A program made the position numbers and the translations under genes. The notes below the pieces were generated by a model that saw only the letters and a program-made list of their open reading frames with translations, made no database searches and was not told the DNA's origin. Below, piece by piece: positions 22,256 through 32,832 of a stretch of DNA of 64,000 nt (within the stretch, counting starts at the first letter, position 1; the number at the start of each line of letters is the position of its first letter). The stretch comes from Artemisia argyi (lineage: Eukaryota > Streptophyta > Magnoliopsida > Asterales > Asteraceae), in the NCBI GenBank assembly GCA_030686995.1, contig CM060695.1:97058871-97122870 (forward strand), in the 5' to 3' direction.

Positions 22256-22299
<44 letters not shown>
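22256..22299 (-). repeat. Poly-A tract (sense strand) in the L leader
   Basis: 44 T on the plus strand, i.e. poly-A in the L transcript, between the primer site and the ORF. Length in the assembly is probably uncertain. Confidence 0.9.
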
Positions 22300-22300
<1 letters not shown>

Positions 22301-22437
22301 TGTTCGTTGAAAACTAATTTTACAAAGTTTTCGGGAACTGTTTTTATGAAAATATACACAAGGATGGTAAATATACAATGGATGTATATCCAGGTTCACT
22401 GATACGCAAAACCGTTTTAGAATAACGCGCACGACCT

Positions 22438-22454
22438 CCCCGGCAGCGGCGCCA
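22438..22454 (-). other. Primer binding site, tRNA-Asp (L)
   Basis: On the minus strand TGGCGCCGCTGCCGGGG, one mismatch to the complement of the plant tRNA-Asp 3' end, five bases after the 5' LTR. It is the best primer site in the window. Confidence 0.85.
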
Positions 22455-22459
22455 AAAGT

Positions 22460-25400
22460 TGATTGGTCCCAAACGGTCAACTAAGTTTCCCAGGTGATGG
22501 TCAACCTAGTCAAACGTCTAAAACCAACTAACCAAGGAGTACAGGGTATTCCCGGGTCGTTATGTCCCGACGAGGTGTGAATTGTAATCAAAACGGGTTT
22601 GTGATCGGGTGAATTTGGATAGGAAAGGGGTTTAAGTGAGTTTGAATGATTACACTAAGGAAATACGAAGGAGAACGATGTAAACAAACTATATTAACAA
22701 TGACGTGAAACCTAATTAACTTAAAACGCAATCTAAAAACTTAAAATCAGAATTTGCTTATACGTAAGCAGAAAAATAAGCCAAACGGCTTAAATAGAAG
22801 CTATCACTTTATTTAAATTCGGTTTTTCTTATTTTACAAACTACTTTTACAAACGTAACCTAAATTAAAAAAAACGTAAAAGTTAATTAATTAAAACGCG
22901 AGTTAAAATTAAAATAAACGCGAGTGCGCGAAATAAAAAGTGAAATTTGAGCTACGCTAATCCTACGGACATGAAAATTACATTTTTACGATCCTAACGA
23001 TAAAAGTAAATTTTAGAAAAAAGAAAATTATTTTTTTGACTTTTTAATTATTAATTATTAATTAATTACTAATAAAACTAATTTAAATTACTAAAAATAC
23101 TTAATGAACAGTGAAAAATATAAAATTTATTCTAAAAATAGTTTATACTATTACTAAACTGGGAAAAATATAAAAAGTGTGGAAAAGCTTATTAATAAGC
23201 TGGAAATCAGCTTATAAGCTAAATAAGCTTAAAGGAAATACAAGTACTATAAAAGGAACTAGGGGAATCTAAAACAATAACTATCACATGGCCCAGATGG
23301 TGCTTGGTGTTGGTCTGGTTTTGACCAGAGTTGACCAAGAGGTCTCAGGGTCGAATCCTACTCAAGACAATTTCTACAAACATTTTATTTTTGATTTTTT
23401 TCTTTTTGCCATTTGTTTAAACAACAATAACAACTAACTTTTACAAAGAAGCTTTGGCTGACAAGCTAGAAACAAGCTTATGCAAAGCTTATTATCCAAC
23501 AGGTGGTATTTTTTTTTTGTTGCTCAAGTGAGCTTTTGAAATTAAGCCAACCCAAATAAGCCACAAAAGCTTAAACAATACAAAGTACTATCTAGAAAGT
23601 AATCAACAATAAGTAAACAACAACAATCAACAGCTAAATCAAACAAATAAAACAACAAGCTCAGTTGATAAAGATTAATAACAAAAAGAGTATGCAGCAG
23701 CAGATCATCAGAGACAGGCCAATTGATGCCCTCAGATTAAGCACTTAATAAGCCAAAGTAAGCAAACTAACTCCTAAATCCTATAGACTACCTAGGGGGC
23801 TACTCAAAACAACAACTAACAAGGTCTAACACCTAAAATTGAAGAATCTAAATCCCATCAAAAGTCCATGAAAACTGAGTGCAGGGGAGGTAAGAAAAAC
23901 CAAATCAGTACACAATAACACTCCAACAAGCTAATCTAATGGGGAAACAGAAACAGGCTTTTATGGGGAATCCAAATAAGCTAATAGGAAAGCAAATAAG
24001 CAGTTTACATAAGTTATAGAATACAAAATGAACACAAACCATCCTAAGCTACTGAATGGGTAAGGCATTGGCTGATGGGGCATGCAGTCCAAGGGGGTAT
24101 TTACTGCCCATGATTAAGCCACTCATTAACACTCAACATCCAAATCAAGCTAACATAATCAAAGTTCACCCAACAAATAACTTGTAAAACTAAATTAGAA
24201 CACTAAACTCTACATAAGCTAACCTAACAGAGAGCTTGAAAAGGGACCAGTGGGACTGATTCAAATGGTGCAGGGCACAAGCAGGTTTATTAAAAGACAA
24301 TTTGAGCCTATCAAATAAGTTCAAAAGCCAAAAGCAAACATGGATTCTAAAAGCTTGTCACCAGGGCTTTCCAAAAAGTCCAATGTCAAGCAATAAGCTC
24401 AAGTATTGAGCTTATTGTGGGCTTGGGAAAAGGGGCAGTCAGCACACGATAAATCTAGATTAAGAAATGAAGAACAAGAGAGTAGCAGAGCAGCATACAA
24501 TTACAAGCTCAAATAAGCACATAAACTCAAACTAATAAGCTAAAGACTAACTAAACCTAACCTAATAAGCTAAATTATGCAGGGCAAAGCAGAAAAGTAA
24601 GACAAATCAGAGCTTAATCAATAATAAGCTCAAACAATGAAATCAATCCACACAGGCCTGCAGCCTAGGGGGCTGACTTTGCAGTCTTGCACAAGCTTGA
24701 AAGGTAATCCAAAAATTATTCTAAAATTATCCTAATGTTCACAAACTAGGCAATAAGCTACAAAACAATTTTTAGGGCTTGAATCCTAAGGAATAAGGAA
24801 TTAAAAATGCCTCATTGAGGGCTGATGGAATTGAAGGTTGCTGAAGCAGTAGGTTCAAATTTGTGAGATTTTGACTCATGGAGTCAACAAACAGGCATGG
24901 TATCACTTAACTAACCTAAGAAGAACTAATGTGAACTAAAACTAACCATTATCTAAACTTAAATAAGATTCTAAGCTAAGCTACTTATGAAAATAGTTGA
25001 CAATAAGAATTTGTGGTGAAAAAGGGAAAATGCTCTAAGACTCTTAGGACATGAAAAATTTGGCTTGAAAACTACTTACAACACTTAATTAAGGCTGAAT
25101 GAAACTTGAAATGTAGTCAAAACCATCTTTTGTGCTCAAAACTTAGTTGACCCAAACACCCTCTTAAGTGATTAACTGAGTGGAATTTAATATTACAACT
25201 AACTAAACTTAAAACTAGAACTTGAAATTAGAGGTTACGAAAGGGTGGTAAACAATAAAGAAGCAGAATTCAGACCCCAATAAGCAGTTGGCTATTTGTA
25301 GCCAGAACCTAAACTAAGAACTATCTAGTCTAACTAATAAGCATAAACTTATCATTAATATCAATAATTTGCATACATAAGCACAACTACACAAGAAAGA

Positions 25401-26586
25401 GCACCAATAAGCAGTAAGTATGAGTAAAAATAAATAAGCAGTTTGAAAATGGAAATAAGCAATTTGAAAAACTTAAACTTTCATTGATTTTTAAAAGGGT
25501 ACAACCTGAAAGTAGAAATTACAAGACTTAAAAATTACACTAAGACTAATTTTACACTAAATTACTACTACTAATTATCTACTCTAAAATCCTAATGCCA
25601 TTTCTTGGCTACATCCGATTTCTATTTATACTAAGAAAACAACAAAAAAACTGAAACCAGGGGCTTTGTCTTCTTCCATTTCACTTTTGTGTTCTGCTTT
25701 CTTTTGCTTTTGTGCCCCTTGTCTGGTGTTGTCTTTGTTCCCTGGAAACACTCCTTAGCCCTAGATTAGTGTTGGTGTTAGATGGGAGGAGGGGGTAATA
25801 ATATTGTTGGGTTTGACTTTGGGAGGTGAGGGGGATGTAGGTTGGCTGGGTAGGAGAAGAGGGGGGGACAAGATTGTTGGAGAGGTAAAGTGGTGGTGGT
25901 GGTGTCAGGCTGTGTGTTTGGTTATGGCGGGCAAAAAAGGAGAAGGGTGAGGGGTTGACCTAGCTTTGACCCCGTATATTATTAAAATGGGATGGGGTAA
26001 TTGGTGGGCTGGGGTCATTGGGCTGGGGATTGGATGGTGTTGATTGGGCTTGCCAAAAAATACAAGGGTCCATATGGTTAAGTAAATTAAGTAAGCCCAA
26101 GGACCAAAGTGTATTTTCTGCATTTTTGGAGGACTGAATCTGTCAAACTTCTAAAGTATTCCAAGGGACTGATTTTGCCATATTACAATAACACAAGGGC
26201 CACAAAAGACATTTTTCACTTTTAAAAAATTCCCAGGGATTAATTTCGCCAAATTCCAAACTGCAGGGACCAAAAGTGTCATTTTTCCAAAGTTTTTACC
26301 TAAGGATCGATTTTGATAATATTTGACTTATAAATGCCTTAGGTTGACTTTTCTTTCAAAACAAATGCGTAGGGACTAGTTTTGTAATTTTTTTGAAAGT
26401 CGGGGGACTAAAACTGCCAATTGTGTAAACTTTGTTCGTTTTTCGTTGTTTTTGCTCATTTTGCATTAGAAACGTATAAAATACAATCCCTGAGATATTT
26501 TAAGTATTTTGATGCATTTCTGAGCATTTTCGGATATTTTGGCAGTTTAAATACGACAAAAATGATGAGTGTTTGAGCACTCATCA
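22460..26586 (-). repeat. 5' LTR of L (right copy)
   Basis: Pairs with 15511-19634. Sense-strand TATA AGTATAAATAGA at about 25620-25632 gives a U3 of roughly 950 bp and a very long R-U5. A copy of the GGGACT degenerate repeat is at about 26110-26420. Confidence 0.95.
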
Positions 26587-27737
26587 GTTACCAACCAAAC
26601 GGTCCACCCTCTAACCGTACTTTCAACAACAATCCTTCTAATAACTATGGTAGTACCAATAATCTTGAAGGGTTGATGTCCAAGTTTATGGCATCTCAAG
26701 AAGCTCGCATATCTAAGTTTGAAACCAAATTCAATCAACAACAAAAGGAGATGACCAATAAGATTGACAACTTGTTGAAAGCCCTCAACAACCAAGCGCT
26801 AACTACACCTAGAAAGGACACTAGGGACGCCAATAGCGGAATCCAAATTAAGGACCTCTCGTCATCCAAACACGTCCACTTTGTCAATGTTGTCTCTATT
26901 AAGCCAAAAGATAAGGATATAGAAGAAAGTGACAATGATGAAGTTGGAGTAGAAACCGAGACTAGGGATGAAATTAAGGAAGTTGAGGTTAATAAGGAAG
27001 AAAAGTTAGAGGAAGTAGAAAACGTAGAAGAGTACTTTGATAAGTTGCCCACCAAGGAAGAACGGGAATATCACAAGGATTTATTTGATGATCCCGAGAC
27101 ACCATATATCCTTGGTTCACCCCTTATTAAAGTAGGTGATCCCTCTAACATCAACATACCATGCAACATTGGGCATATGCATGTATGGAAAGCTTATATC
27201 GATCCTAGGTCTCCTATAAACATCATGACTAGGACTTATTATAATTGGGTAATGAAGAAGCAACTTGGTTATAGGATGATGCCCCGTAAGAATTTGATAA
27301 GTAATTTTATTGGAAGAGTGAAAGGATTGCATGTAATTGTAGGAAATTTCACTTATGTGACCAACTTTGTGATAGTGGAGGATACTCGTCCGGTGATAGA
27401 TGATTGCCTAAGTCAAGTAGTGTTCGGAAGACCAATCGTTGAGGCTTCTAAGATGAGTTATGATCCGACTCTAGGGATAGTTAGATTCAAGGATGAGAAT
27501 GATGAGATTGCTTACCAAATGCCCTATAAGATTGAACAATACCGCCTCTTATCAAACATAGAAAAGGAACACAAACAAGCGGTTTACTATAGGAATGATG
27601 AGGATAGACGTAGAGGAGTAGAATATGTCATGAATAGAATACTTGGTTTCTACAAAGAATGCTTGCAACTAGGTCCGGAATACAAAACTAATATAGGAGA
27701 TGACCTAGAGAATGAGACCAACGATGAGGTCACGTAA
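26587..27737 (+). CDS. Gag C-terminus and protease-like ORF of N3
   Basis: The frame is open from the L insertion point (26587), continuing N3 gag, to TAA at 27735-27737; the first ATG is 26676. Order: Asn/Ser-rich linker, a Gln/Lys coiled-coil-like stretch (KFETKFNQQQKEMTNKIDNL), a Glu/Lys/Val-rich acidic region, then a retropepsin-like fold ending VVFGRPIVEASKM. The expected catalytic Asp site reads AYIDPRSPINIM instead of D-S/T-G, so protease activity is doubtful. The C-terminal GFYKECLQLGPEY resembles the tail of Asteraceae Tat-type ORFs. Without L this would be one ORF with the 5' gag frames. Confidence 0.8.
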
Positions 27738-28587
27738 TAATCCATGACCTTGAGTCTAGCTACAAGACTCGTAAATAAAGGAAAGCGCTTCTTGGGAGGT
27801 CACCCATGTTTTGTGTGATTTTTATTTTGTTTGATTGTTATTTGCTTCCGTATGCATGCTTTATTTTTATTGTTGGTAGATCATGTTTCAAACTAAAATT
27901 GTGAAAAATACTTTATTTTGTCGTTTAACTTCATCTTAACTTCATACAAAGGTATTTCACAAAAGATAAGTGTAAGGGGAAACCCCAAATATGTTTTTAA
28001 GAAACAAAATTGATAATGATTCTCCACAATATTAAATGGACATGTGTATTAGTATTTGTTAGAGTCAAATGCTTGTATCGAGTCATAATGATGTTTTGCA
28101 GGATTTTCCAGGAAGTAGGACATAAGTTTTTCCAGAAATTTTTCGGAAAATTAACGTAAAGATTTCTGCAGATCACTTCTGACGGCGTCATGAGTTCACT
28201 CCTGACGGCGTCATGTGTAAAATTCCGGAAATTTTGCTAGTTTTGTTTTTGTAACGGAGTCTTAAAGTTTTTGTTAATTCTTTAGTTTTATAAACTCCAG
28301 GAAATTTACAAATATTCATTCCACAAGCATTATATCTTAATTTGTTTTCTAGGATTTATTAGTATATATAGATTGCCGCCGATTTTACGCGAGGTTGCCT
28401 TGTTGTTTTCTCAGGTTTAACAGGTTATATATGACAAGAAGATGATTTATATTTCTGGAAGGGAAGCTTTGATTGTTCATTTTCTTAGAGGAAGATCTAA
28501 CCTTGTTGACACACTATCCACACCGAACGAATCAGGGGAGTATTTGATTTCATTCTTTTACCTGTTTCACTTTTACATTCTTTAATT

Positions 28588-28628
28588 GAACATTGGGGAC
28601 AATGTTCATCCTAAGTGTAAGGGGAGGG
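28588..28628 (+). other. Hairpin next to an internal polypurine tract (N3)
   Basis: GAACATTGGGGACAATGTTC (28588-28607) followed by CTAAGTGTAAGGGGAGGG. It is better purine-rich than the tract beside the 3' LTR of this element, which suggests a second initiation site for plus-strand DNA. Confidence 0.6.
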
Positions 28629-29588
28629 TAAATTATGATACCTTATAGGATACACTTTCACTTGAGTTTGTTTGTTTGATGATAGGTGTGTAATAAAACT
28701 ATGAGAAATACTTGTTAGTGTAATTTTAGCGTCAAATTTAAATTTTTTACAACATTTAGGAGTGAAACTTCAGCCTTAGCAAGCGTCTCATGGATAGGAG
28801 TTGTAAGACTAGCACAAAACCGTACTATTCAGAAAAATTTTCCACCCAAATATGTGAGGTTCGCCTTTAGATTTGATAGGAAAAGCATTCATTATTGGTG
28901 TTTATGAGTGTACCGGTAGAATTTAGATTCTAGAACTTGCTTTAGTGATGCATCCCAAGACTACTAGTGAGACTACATTCGTGTAGTAGGATTTACTACA
29001 TGATAAGAGGCATTAGGATCACCCTTGTGTTAAACCCGTATCCTAATTACTTGACCATTTAAGTCATATTACTTGGCTAGTAAAGTCAATTAATTTTCCG
29101 ACACCTTAGCGTTGTACTCATTTTAAGTACTCGAAACCCCTAGTACACTCCTCCGAGCCTATCTTTTCGTTTCTAACTTTAAGCATTTTACTTCAAGGAA
29201 GAATTTGTTACAACCCACTTAAATGTACACCCAAATCGCCTTAGCCTTCCGTGAATGCACTCATCTTTAGTGCATTATTGTTATTTGTTTAAACCCTTAG
29301 TTAATTATCTAATTGATTACATGGTTGCTAAGTCGAGTCATATCCTTGTACATATTGTTTTGGGACGATTGGGACGATTGGGTAAAGTACTTGTGTTATG
29401 GAGTAATGGGGAAGAACATCATATTATTACCCCCATATGTGCGTTAATCTTAAAAGTACTCCAAGTGTTTTGATTATCTTAATTCTAGTCATTAGATTAG
29501 TTTATTGTAAAGTATGTAAAAATTCAAGTGTATGGGAAATTTTCATTCCCTATGATGTATTATTTTGGATGGTAGGGTAAGAGTGTAT

Positions 29589-29712
29589 GCAAAAAAAAAT
29601 AATAATAATAAAAATAAATAAAAATAAAAATAAATAAATAAATCGAAAAAAAATTAAGAAAAAGAAAAAAAAAATAATAAAAAAAATAGAAAAAAAAGAA
29701 AAAGAAAAAAAC
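29589..29712 (+). repeat. A-rich low-complexity run
   Basis: Irregular AATAA/AAATAAA and AAAAAG units, about 125 bp, in the N3 3' region. Confidence 0.9.
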
Positions 29713-30262
29713 ATACGGACTACCATCCCGTTTCATTCTATGTTTATTTTATGTTTTTGTTATTTTTGATTTATTAGCTTAATTCGAGTCTAGTCTTGGC
29801 TTAGCAACGCCATATTGTACATGTAATTAACCAAGATGATTAACTCGCCACCAGTAAAGATTGCATATATCCACCAAAACCGCGTATTCCATAGCCTTAC
29901 ACCTAACGTTATAACCCTTTGAAAGACCTCTTTGATAGTTTATCCTTGGTGCTTACGCCATGTGGTGGAGGTTTGATCCTTTCCCAAGCCTATGGTAATC
30001 TATTTTGTTATGACAGGTAGTGAGAGATGTTTCCCATTTCCATATTGTGATATATATTTTATTGCACCCGAGAGATGTGAGTATCTAAACACTATTTGTG
30101 AGGTGCTAGTGTATGACCTCCGTGCTTGTCATTGGTCTTTAGTGGAACGATTATTTGTTGTAATTACTTTTATATTAGTGTTAAATGACCCCTAACTTGT
30201 ATTTTGATTAGAATAAAAGCGCATTTGCTTGAGGACAAGCAAATCTTAAGTGAAAGGGTATA

Positions 30263-31673
30263 TGATGAGGCGAAAAATGAGCCGTTTTAAGGGGGTCATT
30301 TAAGCCCGGAATTGAATTTATTTGATCAAATGTTGCCCTAAATCGTTCCTTTTGTGATTTTAGGTACTTTTGGAGTGAATTCTGGAAAAGGAAGCATTTT
30401 GGATGTTTTTGGAGCATAAAAGTGAAGAAAACGGCAAAGTCTTAATTTTCCTTGCTGGGAACAGTACCTGACGGCGTCAAGAGGCTTCATATGACGGCGT
30501 CAAGAGTGGGAAGTGGTGACGGTCCAGAGAAAACGTGACGGCGTCACGTATGGCCGTCAAGGTTCAAGATATGGTGACGGCCTAGAGTAATATTACACAT
30601 GACGGCGTCAAACTTGGATCTAGGCAATCCGATCTCATTATGGGCGGCGAGTTGACGGCGTTAGACATTTCTTCTTGACGCCGTCACCTTGTAAAATCTA
30701 TATATAGTTTTGCAATTTTCATTCATTGTATGTAACTTTAGAGGGGATAACTTTAGAGAAACCCTAGCACGAATTTTACTGCTCTTTCAAGGTTTTTACC
30801 CTTTGAAACCTTTCATGTTCAATTGAGATAAGTATCCTTTCAATTCATTCAATATGTCTATGTGTTGTTTGAATATATCTTACGTTTGTCTTGAATTTAA
30901 CATGCTAGGCTAGATCTCTTGTGTGTTTGCTTAGATGTAATGAAACCTAGATGTTGATTATGGGTTGATTGTTTGTTTATAGTTGTTACGGATGAATGAT
31001 TTCGATGTTAGGCTTAAGAAAACTGGCAGACTTCCATAGGGTAACATACTTGAACGTCTTAAGAAACATGAAGCAATGTGTACTAGGTTATTATGGTTGT
31101 ACTTAATGCATGAGCGAATTCTAATGATCCCATGTTAGGAGCTTCTTGCAGGCTCGACATAGGAGTGAAGTAGGAGCTTATAGAGTTGGGGAAGTACGTA
31201 CGCCACCCCACGAATGGTATTAAGGAATATAACCCGTCATCCACGCAATTGTAACAAACTATCAACCTGTAAAAGATATCTAGGGAGTAATGAAATCTAA
31301 GTAAACACAATTCTCCCTATTATTGTTCACACCACTAGTTTAATTAGTTTTATTTTCATTTCTGTTATTTTATTTTGATTGCATCTTAGTATTGGGTTAG
31401 TTGACTAACAAGTAATTCCGCCCACTCTTCCAAAAAACCGAGATTTTTAATTTCTTTTATAAAAATATAAAAATACAAAAAGAATCATCCCTCACCTCTA
31501 GACCTAGTTTTTAGGCTTTCTAATCCTAGCAACACTATTCCTGAGTTGAACGATCAATCCCCCGGTACTTGTCACTATACTATACTACAATGATCAGGTA
31601 CACTGCCTGGTGGGGGTTGTAAGCTTCTCGAGATCCCTCGAGAGGTAAAGCCTGGTGCGATTCCCACGTATCA
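30263..31673 (+). repeat. 3' LTR of N3
   Basis: Same length as the 5' LTR (1411 bp) and about 98% identical by eye. It carries the palindrome array (30469-30686), TATA (about 30698-30707) and the tRNA-Asp-like segment (31564-31593). Confidence 0.95.
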
Positions 31674-31814
31674 GTGTAGTTGAGATAATTGGTGATTAAC
31701 TGATTATTTGTGGTTAAGGAGTTATAAGGCTGATTGTTGTTTGCTGTTTGTGATTTGCTCTTGTTTGTTTACTATTTTTGAGTGCTTTAAGTCTGCTTGT
31801 TATAATTTGTTAAA

Positions 31815-32832
31815 ATGGTTGATCCTGATAAAAAAGATAAAGGTCATAATGGGGCTGGTAGTGGTAGTGAATTAAAATTGGGCGTATATGACCCTCTGTA
31901 CTTGCACCCTCAAGACATTGGTGCTCAATTGATTATATTCAAACTTGAAGGTACTGAGAACTATAAGGTCAGGTCTGCTGTAGTGCAGTTGGCTTTACAC
32001 ACAAAACATAAGCTTGGTTTTATTAATGGAAAATGTGAAAGAGATCCAATGAGGCCTTTGTATTATGCTCAAAGGGATAGGTGTAATTCTGTTGTGTTAT
32101 ATTGGAGTTTAGGATATATTTCTCAAGACCTTTATAAAGGTCAAGTGTTTTCTAAAAGTGCCAAGGGTTTGGGATGAATTAGATGAAATATATAATCAAG
32201 AAGATGGTTCTGTGATTTATAACTTGCATCATAAAATTCATACTCTTACTCAATCTGGTATGAGTCTGTATGAATACAATCATGAGCTTAAAGCATTGTG
32301 GAGGCATTTTGACTCTCTTGTTAATCTGCCCACATGTGTTTGTGATACTGCTCCTAAATTGAAAAAGCATTCAGACCTTCTTAGGCTAATGCAATTTCTT
32401 ATGGGACTTGATGATGGTTTTAGTTCTGTGAGAAGTCTTATTCTCACCACAGACGCTTTACCAGATGTTAAATCTACTTTTACCACTCTCTCTAAAGATG
32501 AATCACACATAAATAATCAAGTGGCTAATAAATATGTTAAGAATGGGATAGCTGCCTTTGCAGCTAGACCTAACTCTAGTAACTCTCAAAATGGTAACTG
32601 GAACTCTAATAGGAATAATAATAACAATAATAGAAGGTTTGGCAGGGTGTCTAACCTTGTCTGTAAGCACTGTAATATGAATGGTCATACTATTGATAGG
32701 TGCTTTGAGCTGGTGGGCTATCCACCTGATTTTGTTAAAAAAGGAAATGTGAATCAGAATAATGCTAATAATGTGACTGAGAATAAGGCTGACACTAGTA
32801 AGAGTACCACTCATACTCTTACTAGTGATTAG
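31815..32832 (+). pseudogene. gag: gag of Copia element C, one frameshift
   Basis: ATG 31815 gives MVDPDKKDKG, then a Copia gag domain (DPLYLHPQDIG, FKLEGTENYK). A frameshift near 32160 changes frame at the VWDELDEIYNQ block. The second part holds the UBN2-like region (LMQFLMGLDDGF) and a CX2CX4HX4C knuckle, CKHCNMNGHTIDRC (about 32662-32703), followed by FELVGYPPDF. It ends at TAG 32830-32832. Binds element RNA and forms the particle in intact relatives. Confidence 0.85.

Larger units (their letters stand above)
15511..26586 (-). mobile_element. L: LARD-like element, 4.1-kb LTRs and 2.8-kb interior
   Basis: LTRs at 15511-19634 (4124 bp) and 22460-26586 (4127 bp) are flanked by GTTAC duplications (15506-15510, 26587-26591), exactly interrupting N3 gag. 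The primer site (22438-22454) and polypurine tract (19635-19645) show that it reads on the minus strand, so the right LTR is the 5' LTR. The interior codes for one protein (20422-22137) with zinc-binding motifs and no pol. About 35 differences between LTRs by eye (under 1%) mark it as young. It fits the class of large retrotransposon derivatives but keeps an intact ORF. Confidence 0.95.
27738..30262 (+). other. 3' non-coding region of N3
   Basis: About 2.5 kb without a gene. It starts with the conserved block AGCGCTTCTTGGGAGG (about 27783) and carries two TGACGGCGTCA palindromes (about 28179-28213), the hairpin and internal purine tract (28588-28628), an A-rich run (29589-29712), and before the LTR the Tat/Athila-typical CTTGAGGACAAGCAAA (about 30228-30243) with a weak purine tract GTGAAAGGGTATA. 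Confidence 0.75.
12818..31673 (+). mobile_element. N3: non-autonomous Tat/Athila-like element, split by element L
   Basis: Two 1411-bp LTRs (12818-14228, 30263-31673) flanked by GTGTA duplications (12813-12817, 31674-31678). Without L the internal region is about 5 kb: tRNA-Asp-type primer site, broken gag, a protease-like ORF, and about 2.5 kb of non-coding 3' region. There is no RT, RNase H or integrase, so it is non-autonomous even apart from its mutations. By eye the LTRs differ at about 25 positions (roughly 1.8%). Confidence 0.93.
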
